From positions 1 to 39,464 of the forward strand of contig CALCRE010000207.1 in assembly GCA_937894465.1 (NCBI GenBank): a DNA stretch of 39,464 nucleotides, read 5' to 3'. Below the pieces are notes generated by a model. It saw nothing but the letters and a program-made list of their open reading frames with translations. It had not been told where the DNA came from and did no database searches. Positions 1 to 8,906 of the stretch are shown in pieces. Source of the DNA: an uncultured Clostridia bacterium. GTDB lineage: Bacteria > Bacillota > Clostridia > JAAYHZ01. A program made the position numbers and the translations under genes. Position 1 is the first letter of the stretch, and each line of letters starts with the position of its first letter.

Positions 1-83
1 AAGTAGGCTGAAGGGGACGGTTTGCTAAACCGTTAGTAGGGGTTTATTCTCTAGCGAGGGTTCGAATCCCTCCTTCTCCGCCA
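1..83 (+). tRNA. tRNA-Ser(GCU), 5' end cut off by the window
   Basis: The anticodon arm is ACGGT-TTGCTAA-ACCGT, giving anticodon GCT (reads AGC/AGU serine codons). It is followed by a long variable arm typical of class II tRNAs, a T arm with GGTTCGAATCC, the acceptor 3' strand CTTCTCC, discriminator G and an encoded CCA ending at 83. The acceptor 5' strand and part of the D arm lie before the window. Confidence 0.95.
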
Positions 84-91
84 AAAATTAA

Positions 92-124
92 GCTGAAAAC
101 CCTTGCTACACAAGGGTTTTCAGC
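92..124 (+). terminator. Hairpin after tRNA-Ser, probable terminator
   Basis: A perfect 14-bp stem GCTGAAAACCCTTG / CAAGGGTTTTCAGC (92-105 with 111-124) encloses loop CTACA. The following tract ATTTAATAAT is only moderately T-rich. Its position 8 bases after the tRNA CCA fits the end of the tRNA transcript. Confidence 0.7.
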
Positions 125-201
125 ATTTAATAATCAAAAATCTAACAACACATTACATGCTTGAAAAAATATTAGTTCGTATTATATCTTAAAAAATCTT
201 G

Positions 202-210
202 TGATATAAT
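202..210 (+). promoter_or_regulatory. Extended -10 promoter element for the epimerase gene
   Basis: TGATATAAT carries a perfect -10 (TATAAT, 205-210) preceded by the TGn extension at 202-203. No good -35 lies at the right distance, as often seen with extended -10 promoters. The expected transcript start is about 35 bases before the ATG at 252. Confidence 0.5.
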
Positions 211-251
211 AGTAATTAGCACATGGCTATATTTAGCAAGAGGGATTTTAT

Positions 252-1244
252 ATGGAAAATATCTATTTAGTCACAGGTGCAGCAGGCCATCTGGGCAGCG
301 TGGTAACTGCACAACTAATTCAAAGCGGTAAAGCAGTTCGTGCTTTGGTTCTGCCTAAAGAAGAGCATCTTCCGGAAAACGCAGAAATATTTTATGGTGA
401 TGTGTCAGATGTCAATAGTATCAAACCTTTTTTTGAAAATTTGAAAGGTCGAGATCCTATTGTGATCCATTGCGCCGGAATCGTGTCCATCGCTACAAAT
501 GTTAATCCGGAAGTATATAATGTTAATGTAACCGGAACAAAGAATATTGTTGATCTTTGCATTTTGTATGATGTTTCAAAGTTGATTTATGTAAGCTCGG
601 TTCATGCAATTCCCGAACAACCGGAAGGTGTTGTTATAACCGAAACAACCGATTTTGATCCTGAAAAGGTGGTAGGGGCTTATGCAAAGACAAAAGCCGA
701 AGCGACAGCTTATGTCATGGAAGCTGCAAAGCGAGGCTTGAATGTGAGCATTGTTCATCCTTCCGGAATTACCGGTCCTTATGATTACGGTAAGGGTCAT
801 CTTACAACATTAGTCATTGATTATTATAACCACAGATTGACATCCGGTGTTAATGGCGGTTATGACTTTGTTGACGTTCGAGATGTGGCAAAGGGCATCA
901 TAGCAGCGTGTGACAAAGGAAGAAAAGGCGAGGGATATATTCTCTCAAACAAATACTTTACAATGCAACAGATTCTCTTTATGCTGCATGAAATTACCGG
1001 GAAGAAGGAAATAAGAAACATTTTGCCTCTTTGGTTCTTAAAGGGCACTGCCCGACTTGCGGAGTTGTATTATAAGATATTACGCCAACCGCCGTTATTT
1101 ACTTCATATTCCATTTACACATTAAACACAAACGCACACTTCTCACATGAAAAGGCAACGAAAGAGCTAGGATATGAAACAAGAGATATGAAAGAAACAT
1201 TGACCGATACTGTTAACTGGTTGAAAAAAATCGGTAAGATTTAA
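252..1244 (+). CDS. NAD(P)-dependent epimerase/dehydratase family protein (extended SDR)
   Basis: 330 residues, full length for an extended short-chain dehydrogenase. The N-terminal Rossmann motif is visible as G9-A-A-G12-H-L-G15, an acidic residue follows strand 2 (GDVSD near 49-53), and the catalytic pair is Y144-A-K-T-K148 with serines at 115-116. It resembles dihydroflavonol-4-reductase-like and NAD-dependent epimerase proteins, but the substrate cannot be read from sequence. The start is supported by AAGAGGGA upstream. Its stop lies one base from the stop of the convergent yyaL-like gene, with no hairpin between them. It appears to be a single-gene transcript. Confidence 0.85.
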   Translation: MENIYLVTGAAGHLGSVVTAQLIQSGKAVRALVLPKEEHLPENAEIFYGDVSDVNSIKPFFENLKGRDPIVIHCAGIVSIATNVNPEVYNVNVTGTKNIVDLCILYDVSKLIYVSSVHAIPEQPEGVVITETTDFDPEKVVGAYAKTKAEATAYVMEAAKRGLNVSIVHPSGITGPYDYGKGHLTTLVIDYYNHRLTSGVNGGYDFVDVRDVAKGIIAACDKGRKGEGYILSNKYFTMQQILFMLHEITGKKEIRNILPLWFLKGTARLAELYYKILRQPPLFTSYSIYTLNTNAHFSHEKATKELGYETRDMKETLTDTVNWLKKIGKI

Positions 1245-1245
1245 A

Positions 1246-3282
1246 TCATTGTAAACCGGTAAAAACAGCATCAATATTGTGTGTTGGCTGTTGGCAAGTA
1301 AAGTTTTCACATACATAAGCGGTCACCCGATCTTCCGGAATGTAGTCTTTCAAATGGGGGTTGGTTTCAACGGCTGCTTCATTTCCATCATACACAAGGC
1401 ATGTTGTAAAGGGAAGAAAGTTACTGTCTAATTTTTGTCGTATTTTTAATAATTCGTTTTTATCTCTCCCTGTAAAGATCACCTGACTTTTATTTTGGTT
1501 GTTTGTTAAAAATGCCGTTAGGAAATGAATGTGTCCGGTCGGTTGACTATTGATGTCCGCCCCGAAAGCATTTATCAATTTTTCGGCACGCACCTTAAAA
1601 TTGTGATCTCCCGTATATTCATATAATTGCAGTAAATTCATTGCAGCAATTGAATTACCCGAAGGTGTTGCTCCGTCATAATGTTCTTTTGGTCGTATAA
1701 TTAAATTTTCTTGATCATTTCCATAAAAGAAAAACCCGGACTGTTGATTATCCCAAAAGTTGTCTATCAATGTTTGATTAAATTCCAGAGCTTTATTTAA
1801 ATACGATGTATCAAATGTGGAACGATACAGCTCAATGAAACCGAAAATGATATACGCGTAATCATCTAAATAGCCGACGGCTGAATTTATGCCGTTCTTG
1901 TATCCATTCAGTAAACGGTTTTTTTGATCTGTCATAGAACCAAGTATAAAGCCCGCGGCTTTTTTTGCTGCGACAATATAATCTCTTCGATGAAGAACCC
2001 TTCCGCCTATGGCTAATGCAGCTATCATCATACCGTTCCATGATATTAGTACTTTTGTATCTTTAAACGGGCGTATTCGCTTCAAGCGCTCATCATACAA
2101 CTTTGATCGAATTTCTTCTACCGCTTTTTTTATTTCAGGTTGATTAACTGTTTCCAAATCGGTGTGGATCAGATTAATAATATTTGCTCCCTCAAAGTTG
2201 CCCTCTTTAGTCACACCTAGGTAATTACACAATATTTCCACTTTATTTTTATTGAATTGCTTGAACAATTCTTTATAGCTCCATACATAATACTTGCCTT
2301 CCATTCCCTCTGAATCGGCATCTTCCGATGAATAGAAAGCACCGTCACTTGATGTTAGGTCCCGAAGAACATACGTAAATATTTTTTCTGCGATATTTTT
2401 GTACAATTCATTTTTTGTGCAGGCATAGCATTCGGTATAGGCAATGGCTAATAAAGCATTGTCATACAACATTTTTTCAAAGTGAGGGACCAGCCACTTG
2501 CGATCGGTGGAATATCTGGAGAACCCATATCCTATGTGGTCAAAGATACCGCCTTTGTACATAGATAAAAGGGTATGCTCTACCATATCCAACGCAGTCC
2601 GATCCGAAGCGGATTTATAATATCTTAAAAGGAAAAACAGTTTATGAGGGGTGGGGAATTTTGGGGCGATGCCTGCCCCGCCATACAAAGGATCGTATTG
2701 GGATTTTAATTCTTCAAAGGCCGATTGGATGACGCTCTGCTTAAGTTCTTCTGAATGTTTGTCCATTGATTGCTTTAAGAAGGCTTCTATTTGAGCGGTA
2801 TCTTCAAAGAACTGATTTTTATTTTCTTTCCATGCTTCTGCAAAATGAGTGATGATGTCGATGAATCCCGGATATTGCCCGGCTGATTGTTTTGGGAAAT
2901 ACGTTCCTGCAAAAAACGGTTTTTGCTCCGGAGTCATAAACACACTCATGGGCCAACCTCCGGATCCGGTCATTCCTTGGCATACTCGCATATAGATGTT
3001 ATCGATATCCGGTCTTAATTCTCGGTCTACTTTTATCGATATATAGTTTTCATTGAGTATGCGAGCAACGTCAAGGTCCTCGAAGGATTCGGTTTCCATC
3101 ACATGGCACCAATGACAAGTGGAATAGCCGATGCTGAGGAAGATGGGTTTGTTTTCAGTTTTTGCTTTTTGAAAGGCTTCATCACCCCATGGAAACCAGT
3201 GAACAGGATTATATGCATGTTGCTGAAGGTATGGAGATTTTTCATTTACTAATTTGTTGGGTATTTTATTAAGAGTTGTCAT
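1246..3282 (-). CDS. YyaL/DUF255 family thioredoxin-domain protein
   Basis: 678 residues from the chosen start, close to Bacillus YyaL. The N-terminus begins with the family signature (NKLVNEKSPYLQQHAYNPVHW), then a thioredoxin-like domain with C56-H-W-C59-H, then a long helical part like the (alpha/alpha)6 barrels of N-acylglucosamine epimerases. The family's biochemical role is not established; a redox or sugar-related function is only suggested by fold. An in-frame upstream ATG (3438) would give 730 residues, but the extra 52 residues are not family-like and lie upstream of the predicted promoter. ATG 3282 follows GGTGGTGAT. It is transcribed alone, convergent with the epimerase gene. Confidence 0.88.
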   Translation of the reverse strand: MTTLNKIPNKLVNEKSPYLQQHAYNPVHWFPWGDEAFQKAKTENKPIFLSIGYSTCHWCHVMETESFEDLDVARILNENYISIKVDRELRPDIDNIYMRVCQGMTGSGGWPMSVFMTPEQKPFFAGTYFPKQSAGQYPGFIDIITHFAEAWKENKNQFFEDTAQIEAFLKQSMDKHSEELKQSVIQSAFEELKSQYDPLYGGAGIAPKFPTPHKLFFLLRYYKSASDRTALDMVEHTLLSMYKGGIFDHIGYGFSRYSTDRKWLVPHFEKMLYDNALLAIAYTECYACTKNELYKNIAEKIFTYVLRDLTSSDGAFYSSEDADSEGMEGKYYVWSYKELFKQFNKNKVEILCNYLGVTKEGNFEGANIINLIHTDLETVNQPEIKKAVEEIRSKLYDERLKRIRPFKDTKVLISWNGMMIAALAIGGRVLHRRDYIVAAKKAAGFILGSMTDQKNRLLNGYKNGINSAVGYLDDYAYIIFGFIELYRSTFDTSYLNKALEFNQTLIDNFWDNQQSGFFFYGNDQENLIIRPKEHYDGATPSGNSIAAMNLLQLYEYTGDHNFKVRAEKLINAFGADINSQPTGHIHFLTAFLTNNQNKSQVIFTGRDKNELLKIRQKLDSNFLPFTTCLVYDGNEAAVETNPHLKDYIPEDRVTAYVCENFTCQQPTHNIDAVFTGLQ

Positions 3283-3318
3283 AAGCATCACCACCATTCC
3301 GATATTGTTTTCTGCAAT

Positions 3319-3349
3319 AGTATAACCAAAAAAGGAAGCCACTATGTAA
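3319..3349 (-). promoter_or_regulatory. Candidate sigma-A promoter of the yyaL-like gene
   Basis: On the minus strand TTACAT (3349-3344) and TTATAC/TATACT (3325-3319) are 18-19 bases apart. This puts the transcript start near 3312, about 30 bases before ATG 3282, and argues against the longer ORF start at 3438. Confidence 0.4.
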
Positions 3350-3532
3350 TTAACAGCTTTCTTTAGCCGCACATTATTATTGAATCTGAATAGATAAAGT
3401 TGAAGGTGCTTCAAGAGTGTTGGTTTGGCAAAAGACAAGACTATGTTTACATATATAAATATAATTTTTCGATGGTCTATAGTGTTAACATAATTTGTAT
3501 TGGTTCATATCCTATAATAAGGAGGGACAATA

Positions 3533-3778
3533 ATGGCTAATATTGCAAATGCTGACCCTAATGCACTAGTTATCTTATCAGCAATAATTTCATCGATTAT
3601 ATCTAATAGTCGTGATCCGGATGAATTAGAAACAATAGCAAACTTTTTGACAGCTGTTGCAGACTTAATAAATCTCAGGGTTGGTCAGTTATCTCATCAA
3701 GAAGATGCAAAAAAAATGAAGCAACAGATAACTGATTTGGAAAATCAGCTATGCGAGCTAAAAAAGAAATATTACTAA
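3533..3778 (+). CDS. Small orphan protein with hydrophobic N-terminal half and coiled-coil tail
   Basis: 81 residues, not recognised. The very good ribosome site AAGGAGG 8 bases before the ATG makes translation likely. Residues 11-25 (ALVILSAIISSIISN) are hydrophobic but not clearly membrane-spanning. A middle part rich in D/E/L follows, and residues 55-81 form a charged heptad-like segment (HQEDAKKMKQQITDLENQLCEL) ending KKKYY. This layout suits a small self-associating or adaptor protein, but no function is assigned. It stands alone, divergent from the yyaL-like gene and followed by apparently decayed DNA. Confidence 0.6.
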   Translation: MANIANADPNALVILSAIISSIISNSRDPDELETIANFLTAVADLINLRVGQLSHQEDAKKMKQQITDLENQLCELKKKYY

Positions 3779-4182
3779 CAACGTACTATGTAATCTCGAA
3801 ATATTTCAACGAGAGGATATATTTGCCGCCAATAGCTCGTGGAATAACTAATGGATAAAGTTTATCTTCTGCCACAGCTCTTGCTGAGGCTACACCACCC
3901 GAAGGATATCAATCTACTCGGTTGTGTGCATGCTGAAGTAAATTAGTAAAAACAATCAAGATTATCAAGATGTACTTGGAATTTGGGGAGAAATGTCCGA
4001 TTTTTCCCGTTTGTTTTATCTTGTGGGTATTGAAGTTCCGGAGGATGCTCTGCCGGTTTTCGGCTGGGATGTTCTTAAAGGTTATTAAGTACCCGGATGA
4101 AAATAATATACAGCTTGTGGGGGCTGTTAATCGAAATAAATAATGGCGTAAGATCAGATTGTCACCCATAATAATATTGTGG
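3779..4182. pseudogene. Gene-poor stretch with short degenerate coding-like fragments
   Basis: No intact gene is visible. On the minus strand about 3910-3790, a 40-codon frame without an ATG, closed by stops on both sides, reads SGGVASARAVAEDKLYPLVI and onward. On the plus strand about 3950-4088, a frame reads DVLGIWGEMSDFSRLFYLVG then a stop, while a neighbouring frame continues with YPDENNIQLVGAVNRNK. The amino acid texture looks protein-like and broken, which suggests remnants of one or two decayed genes. No parent family is recognised and chance cannot be excluded. Confidence 0.3.
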
Positions 4183-4211
4183 TTGACATTCTCTTTTCTT
4201 TCATATATATT
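4183..4211 (+). promoter_or_regulatory. Sigma-A promoter of bioY
   Basis: TTGACA (4183-4188), a 17-base spacer and TATATT (4206-4211). The transcript would start near 4218, giving a leader of about 37 bases to ATG 4255. No convincing BirA-type operator palindrome was found over it. Confidence 0.75.
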
Positions 4212-4254
4212 AAGTCAAGATCAATTTACGATGTATTAATCGAAAGGAAAACCC

Positions 4255-4797
4255 ATGAAAAATAAACAAAAAGTATTCCAATTAGTCATCATAGGGGTTG
4301 CAGCCGCAATCATTTGTGTCCTTGGTCCGTTGTCTATTCCCATCGGAGTCGTTCCCGTCGCTTTCGCAAACTTAGCGATTTATATTGTTTTGTATGTACT
4401 GGGAATGAAAAAAGGAACTGTAAGTGTTTTAATATACTTACTTGTCGGTCTTATCGGTGTTCCGGTATTCTCTAATTTTTCCGGAGGGCCGGGCAAGCTT
4501 TTAGGTCCGACCGGTGGTTATTTAATCGGGTATATCTTTATGGCCCTTATTTCCGGATATATAATTGATCGTTTTTTTGAAAATCAGGTATTATGTTTTT
4601 TGGGGATGGTACTCGGAACCTCTGTCTTATATGTATTCGGAACTGCATGGTTGACTTATCAAGCTGACATGTCGGCCGGTGCGGCTCTTGCAGCCGGTGT
4701 CATACCGTTTATACCGGGTGATCTGGCTAAAATTTTAATTGCCACAATTGTTGGCTCTCAAATACGTAAAAGACTTATACGTGCTAACTTATTCTGA
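4255..4797 (+). CDS. bioY: Biotin transporter BioY (ECF S-component)
   Basis: 180 residues, the usual BioY length, with about six hydrophobic segments across the whole protein. Family features include the glycine-rich stretch GGPGKLLGPTGGYLIGYIFM in the middle and the C-terminal FIPGDLAKILIA motif. BioY is the membrane substrate-binding component of an energy-coupling factor importer for biotin. The ATPase and EcfT subunits are not encoded nearby, so it would use shared modules elsewhere or act alone. ATG 4255 follows AAAGGA. It is a single-gene unit with its own promoter and a hairpin behind it. Confidence 0.95.
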   Translation: MKNKQKVFQLVIIGVAAAIICVLGPLSIPIGVVPVAFANLAIYIVLYVLGMKKGTVSVLIYLLVGLIGVPVFSNFSGGPGKLLGPTGGYLIGYIFMALISGYIIDRFFENQVLCFLGMVLGTSVLYVFGTAWLTYQADMSAGAALAAGVIPFIPGDLAKILIATIVGSQIRKRLIRANLF

Positions 4798-4832
4798 ATT
4801 ACATAAAAAGACAAAAACTATATAACAACAAA

Positions 4833-4875
4833 CAAATATTTTTAAACCGGTTTTACAGCCGGTTTTTAATATTTG
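4833..4875 (+). terminator. Hairpin terminator after bioY
   Basis: The core stem AAACCGG / CCGGTTT (4844-4850 with 4859-4865) has loop TTTTACAG. It is extended outward by CAAATATT / AATATTTG with small mismatches. The T-run lies within the 3' arm. Confidence 0.65.
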
Positions 4876-4943
4876 TTAATAGGTATAATATCTAAAATTT
4901 TTGCAAAAAGTACTATTAAATGAAATGTCAAGAGGTGCTATTT

Positions 4944-5123
4944 ATGCAAAAATTCTGCCTTTGGGTGTTAGTTATATGGATTTTGTTATCCTCATCTGGG
5001 TGCACAGACGTAGATAATCAGGAAATTGCAATGTATGAAAATCAAATAAAGCATTTGGAAAGTGAAGTGGAGCAGTTGCGTAAAGAGAATGAGCAGTTAA
5101 GAAAAGTTGGTGGCGCTTCATGA
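4944..5123 (+). CDS. Small coiled-coil lipoprotein, first gene of the ger operon
   Basis: 59 residues from ATG 4944, which follows AGAGGTG; an upstream in-frame ATG at 4920 has no ribosome site. The signal peptide MQKFCLWVLVIWILLSSSGC ends in a lipobox (SSGC), predicting lipid attachment at Cys20. The mature part is a short charged coiled coil (IKHLESEVEQLRKENEQL). Its TGA overlaps the ATG of the germination permease gene (ATGA), indicating translational coupling. It is not a standard germinant receptor subunit; a role in assembling or anchoring the receptor in the spore inner membrane is inference from context. Confidence 0.7.
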   Translation: MQKFCLWVLVIWILLSSSGCTDVDNQEIAMYENQIKHLESEVEQLRKENEQLRKVGGAS

Positions 5124-6214
5124 GCAACCAAATTGGAAAACAAAGATTGACGGTATCGGAATGGCTGTTAATGTACGCTGTTATCACTTATGCGCCAACA
5201 ACAAGAGCTTTGACCCAAATGACCATAACAAATGCCAAAGAAATGGCGTGGATGGTTCCTGTTGCAAGCTGTATTGTTTACGTACCGCTTATGGCGATCA
5301 TCGTAAGCATTGTAAAGAAGTTTCAAGGAAAGTCATTTATAGATATTATGTCCGCTTGTTTTGGTAAAACAGTAAGCAAGATTCTTGGTGTAATTATCAT
5401 GGTGTATCTGTTGGTATTATTGGCAATGTATATTCGATATTCAACAGATCAATTAACATCTACCGTCTATATTGGTACTGATTACAGAATTTTTGTTTTT
5501 CTAGAGCTGTTTGCTATTTTCTTTATGTTAAGGGGAGGAATCGCAACCATCGGCAGAATGAATAAAATCGTATTCTTTCTCTTAATCATACAATTTCTTT
5601 TGTTATTGGTTTTTTTGGTAAAGGAATTGGATATCAATAATGTCACCCCGGTCCATATTGGCGGAATTCCAAATGTTTTAAGAAGTACTCTTGATGTATT
5701 GTCTATTTCGGGATATGTTACATTTCTGCTGATTTTTAATGACAAAGTCGTTATCTACGATAAATTCAAAAAAGGATTCGTCCGAATCGGTATTTTCATG
5801 ATTACGGCATTAACATTGATTGTTTTTTGGACATTATCCATATTTGGTTGGAGAATTGTTGAGCACTTGAATTATCCCTTTTTTCAAGTGGTGAAGGGAA
5901 TCATCATCTTCAAGGGGATGACCGGCATGGAAGCATTATTCCTATCTTTATGGTTATTGTCGGAGTTTATGATTATTTGTTTTTTCAGTTATTGTATATT
6001 GCATCTTGCGAAAGGCGTATTCAACATTAAAAGTGAGTTACCTTTCATCAGTGTGTTTCTTGTTTTTATGTTTCTTTTTACACAATATTTTTGCAGTAAC
6101 ACATTAGAATTACAGACCTTTTCCCGAAGTATCGCTTTTCCTACAAATATAATTATAACAATTGTGTTACCGTTCATGCTATTTGTCGTCGGGAAGATTA
6201 GAAAGAAGATATAG
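5120..6214 (+). CDS. Spore germination permease, GerB subunit (GerAB/ArcD/ProY family)
   Basis: 364 residues with about ten hydrophobic segments covering the protein, as in GerAB-type amino acid permease homologues. GerB subunits contribute germinant recognition and transport-like activity in the receptor of the spore inner membrane. ATG 5120 overlaps the stop of the lipoprotein gene by 4 bases, and the gene is 36 bases from the A-subunit gene. The overlapping 86-residue frame at 5107-5367 is out of frame and not taken as a gene. The germinant cannot be predicted. Confidence 0.9.
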   Translation: MSNQIGKQRLTVSEWLLMYAVITYAPTTRALTQMTITNAKEMAWMVPVASCIVYVPLMAIIVSIVKKFQGKSFIDIMSACFGKTVSKILGVIIMVYLLVLLAMYIRYSTDQLTSTVYIGTDYRIFVFLELFAIFFMLRGGIATIGRMNKIVFFLLIIQFLLLLVFLVKELDINNVTPVHIGGIPNVLRSTLDVLSISGYVTFLLIFNDKVVIYDKFKKGFVRIGIFMITALTLIVFWTLSIFGWRIVEHLNYPFFQVVKGIIIFKGMTGMEALFLSLWLLSEFMIICFFSYCILHLAKGVFNIKSELPFISVFLVFMFLFTQYFCSNTLELQTFSRSIAFPTNIIITIVLPFMLFVVGKIRKKI

Positions 6215-6250
6215 CGGATCAAACAATAGGTTAGACTGGAGGTGTTTTAG

Positions 6251-7732
6251 GTGATAGAGGATCATGTTATGAAGGATATGGAAGTTACCATAGAAAATAC
6301 TAAAAAGATTTTTTCAACTCAAGATGATGTTAAATACAAAGTGACATTGATTAGGGGAGAACCGGAATTAAAAGTTGTTATTGTCTATATAGACGGAATG
6401 GTGAAGATTACATCGGTTAATGAAGATATTATCAGACCATTGAACGAAAATCCGGTTTTTGGGTCGGTCGCGACATTACAAGAAGCATATCGTGCAGCTT
6501 TAAATGGAGGAATCTATCATGGCAACATGGTGGTAATCAGTAAGATGGAAGAACTTATAAGCACATTATTATCCGGTTTTTCCATTGTGGTGTTTGACGA
6601 ATTAAAAACTGCATTGGCTTTTGAAACAAAAGGATTTGAGTTTCGTTCGGTTGCTGCGGGACAAGAAGAAAACACCTTCAAGTCGGCCAAAGAAGCTTTT
6701 GTAGAAAATGTACGAGTCAATGTATCTTTGGTCAGACAAAAATTAAAAACCAGACATTTGGCTGTTCATGAAATGGATGTGGGGGAGAAAAGCAATACCA
6801 CCTGTAGCATACTGTATATGAATAATATCTGTAACGAAGAATTCGTCAATACGGTGATTACTCGAATTAAAAATATAAAACAAGAGGACGTACTTTCCAT
6901 GCAAGATATCTACGAGGGCTTGGTGGAGCATAAATACACCATGTTTCCACAATCAAAAAGCACCGAAAGTGCTTCGGTATTGTGTTCTTCCTTAATGGAA
7001 GGGAAAATAGCCATTTTAATGAATGGAATTCCTTACGGGTTGATTTTCCCTACTGTTTTCGGAGATCTTTTCAACTCTGCTTTTGATTACAATATTAACT
7101 TTGCATTGGCATCCTTTTTCCGAATTATGCGGTATGCCAGTTTCCTGATGACACTTTTGCTACCGGGAATCTATGTGGCCATAGCCGAATACCATCCGGA
7201 AATGATACCCTTCGCTTTATTAAACACCATTGGTGCATCCAAAGCCGGCACACCCTTCGGTACAGTTATGGAAGTGCTGCTTATGAGCTTTACATTTTAT
7301 GTGTTAATCCAAGTGAGCATGCAAGTGCCTTCTTCCATGGGTTCGGCAGTTTCCATCGTAGGTGGTATTGTCTTGGGACAAGCGGCTGTTCAAGCCCAAT
7401 TAGTTTCTCCGGGAGTGATTGTGGTTATAGCGGCGGCTTCTATAGCTGCTTTAGCCATTCCCAACAAGGATGCAAACTTTGCTACATGGATATGGCAGGG
7501 ATTTATCACTATTCTTACAGCTGTTTTGGGGCTATATGGATTGACGTTCGGAGTGATTTTATTACTTTATTCTCTTGCTCGGTTGGAATCACTAGGTGTT
7601 CCGTATTTATCGCCATATATTCATCCAAAAAAAATGCAGCTGGAGGATTCACTTGTTCGGTTCCCCCTCACAGATATTCAAAACAGACCGACCTATCTAA
7701 AACCAAAGATAAAGGAAAGGAAGAAAGCATGA
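6251..7732 (+). CDS. Spore germination protein, GerA subunit (GerA/SpoVAF family)
   Basis: 493 residues. An N-terminal soluble part of about 240 residues is followed by the conserved sequence MEGKIAILMNGIPYGLIFPT, near residue 250-270, and then about five membrane segments, the GerAA layout. Translation starts at GTG 6251, chosen because GGAGGTG ends 6 bases before it; internal ATGs lack a ribosome site. The A subunit forms the oligomeric core of the germinant receptor. Its TGA overlaps the ATG of gerC by 4 bases. Confidence 0.92.
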   Translation: MIEDHVMKDMEVTIENTKKIFSTQDDVKYKVTLIRGEPELKVVIVYIDGMVKITSVNEDIIRPLNENPVFGSVATLQEAYRAALNGGIYHGNMVVISKMEELISTLLSGFSIVVFDELKTALAFETKGFEFRSVAAGQEENTFKSAKEAFVENVRVNVSLVRQKLKTRHLAVHEMDVGEKSNTTCSILYMNNICNEEFVNTVITRIKNIKQEDVLSMQDIYEGLVEHKYTMFPQSKSTESASVLCSSLMEGKIAILMNGIPYGLIFPTVFGDLFNSAFDYNINFALASFFRIMRYASFLMTLLLPGIYVAIAEYHPEMIPFALLNTIGASKAGTPFGTVMEVLLMSFTFYVLIQVSMQVPSSMGSAVSIVGGIVLGQAAVQAQLVSPGVIVVIAAASIAALAIPNKDANFATWIWQGFITILTAVLGLYGLTFGVILLLYSLARLESLGVPYLSPYIHPKKMQLEDSLVRFPLTDIQNRPTYLKPKIKERKKA

Positions 7733-8901
7733 ACAAAAAACATATAGCATTCATTCTGGCTTTCATGATTCTATTCAGCGGTTGTTCTGGATTACCAAAT
7801 AAAACACCTTTAGAAGAAATACAAGCAATTTTAATCGTAGGCCTTGATACCAAGGATGATCAGGTGGATTTGACTGTCTTGAGTGTCGGAAGTAAACCCG
7901 GAGCTGAGTCGAATAAAGGCGGAGAATCAATCAAGGTATATGAATCATCCGGCAGAACAGTTTACGAGGCCAAGCAAAAGATGAGCCTTTACCATGATAA
8001 GCATATGATTTGGGCTCACTTAGAGTATATTATCATTGGAGATGAAGCCGCTCGGTCGGGGATTGCAGAGCATTTGGATTTTTTTATTAGAAACCATGAA
8101 AATCGATTGTCCGATGAATTGGTTGTTGCTAAAGACATGACGGCTAGAGAGTTTATAAAGAATGTCAATACAAGCGAGCCTAAAATGAATGAAAAGATAA
8201 GGCATCTTTTCAGTGAAGTTGAAGTGGAATCCGTAACAAAAATCGTCCATTTAAGAGAATGGGCATTAAAGTATCAATCGGATACCATGTCGATCATATT
8301 ACCGGTTATGGGAACTACGAATAAAATGCGTAGCGAAGATAGTAAAAAAGAAGAGAGCTCTCCAAAAAAAGATATCCGATCGGCAGGATATGCCATTTTC
8401 AACAGAGAAGGTAAAATGATTGACTATGCATCTCTTCGATTTTCAAGAGGGATTAACTGGGTAATGGATAAGATTGAATCGGCGGTAGTGGTTCTGGAGT
8501 TAGGAGAGCATGAGATTTTGTCAACAGAAATAACCAGTGCTAAAACCAAGCTGGAGATTAACGAAGATGCAACTGAACTTGATGTGAATATCAACTTGCT
8601 TTTTAATATTCCGGAGTATACCGGCAAAGAAGATTTATATGATGCAGTGTATATTGCCGATGTAAAGCAGGAATTGGAACAGATCATTGAAAATGAAGTG
8701 AAGGATACCATGACCTATTTACAAACTTTGAATACCGATGTAACAAACATCGGGGATGTATATTACCATAAGTATCCGGGGAACTGGAAATTCATGCAAG
8801 ACCAATGGGCCAACAAATTTAAAGATATTAAAGTAAATGTTGTTGTTCGTTCGACTCTTCGGAATACCTATAATATCGTCAATCCAATGCGAAAGAGGTG
8901 A
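7729..8901 (+). CDS. Spore germination lipoprotein, GerC subunit (Ger(x)C family)
   Basis: 390 residues from ATG 7729, which follows AAAGGAAAGGAAG and overlaps the gerA stop (ATGA). A longer in-frame ORF from 7486 lies inside gerA and is rejected. The signal peptide MNKKHIAFILAFMILFSGC gives a lipobox LFSGC with Cys19. Next comes the GerAC N-terminal domain (NKTPLEEIQAILIVGLD), with the C-terminal domain from about residue 210. GerC is anchored on the outer face of the spore inner membrane with the A and B subunits. Confidence 0.92.
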   Translation: MNKKHIAFILAFMILFSGCSGLPNKTPLEEIQAILIVGLDTKDDQVDLTVLSVGSKPGAESNKGGESIKVYESSGRTVYEAKQKMSLYHDKHMIWAHLEYIIIGDEAARSGIAEHLDFFIRNHENRLSDELVVAKDMTAREFIKNVNTSEPKMNEKIRHLFSEVEVESVTKIVHLREWALKYQSDTMSIILPVMGTTNKMRSEDSKKEESSPKKDIRSAGYAIFNREGKMIDYASLRFSRGINWVMDKIESAVVVLELGEHEILSTEITSAKTKLEINEDATELDVNINLLFNIPEYTGKEDLYDAVYIADVKQELEQIIENEVKDTMTYLQTLNTDVTNIGDVYYHKYPGNWKFMQDQWANKFKDIKVNVVVRSTLRNTYNIVNPMRKR

Positions 8902-8906
8902 TATGT

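Noticed and set aside
3283..3438. 52-residue N-terminal extension of the yyaL-like gene (start at 3438)
   Set aside because: Not family-like, no ribosome site, and upstream of the predicted promoter; ATG 3282 gives the usual length and N-terminus.
4160..4220. BirA operator at bioY
   Set aside because: Only TTGAC and GTCAA half-sites with a spacing unlike BirA sites; no GTTAAC-type arms.
5107..5367. 86-codon ORF overlapping the start of gerB
   Set aside because: Frame shadow of gerB with Cys/His-rich random composition and no separate ribosome site.
7486..7728. N-terminal extension of gerC
   Set aside because: Lies inside gerA in another frame; the signal peptide and ribosome site place the start at 7729.
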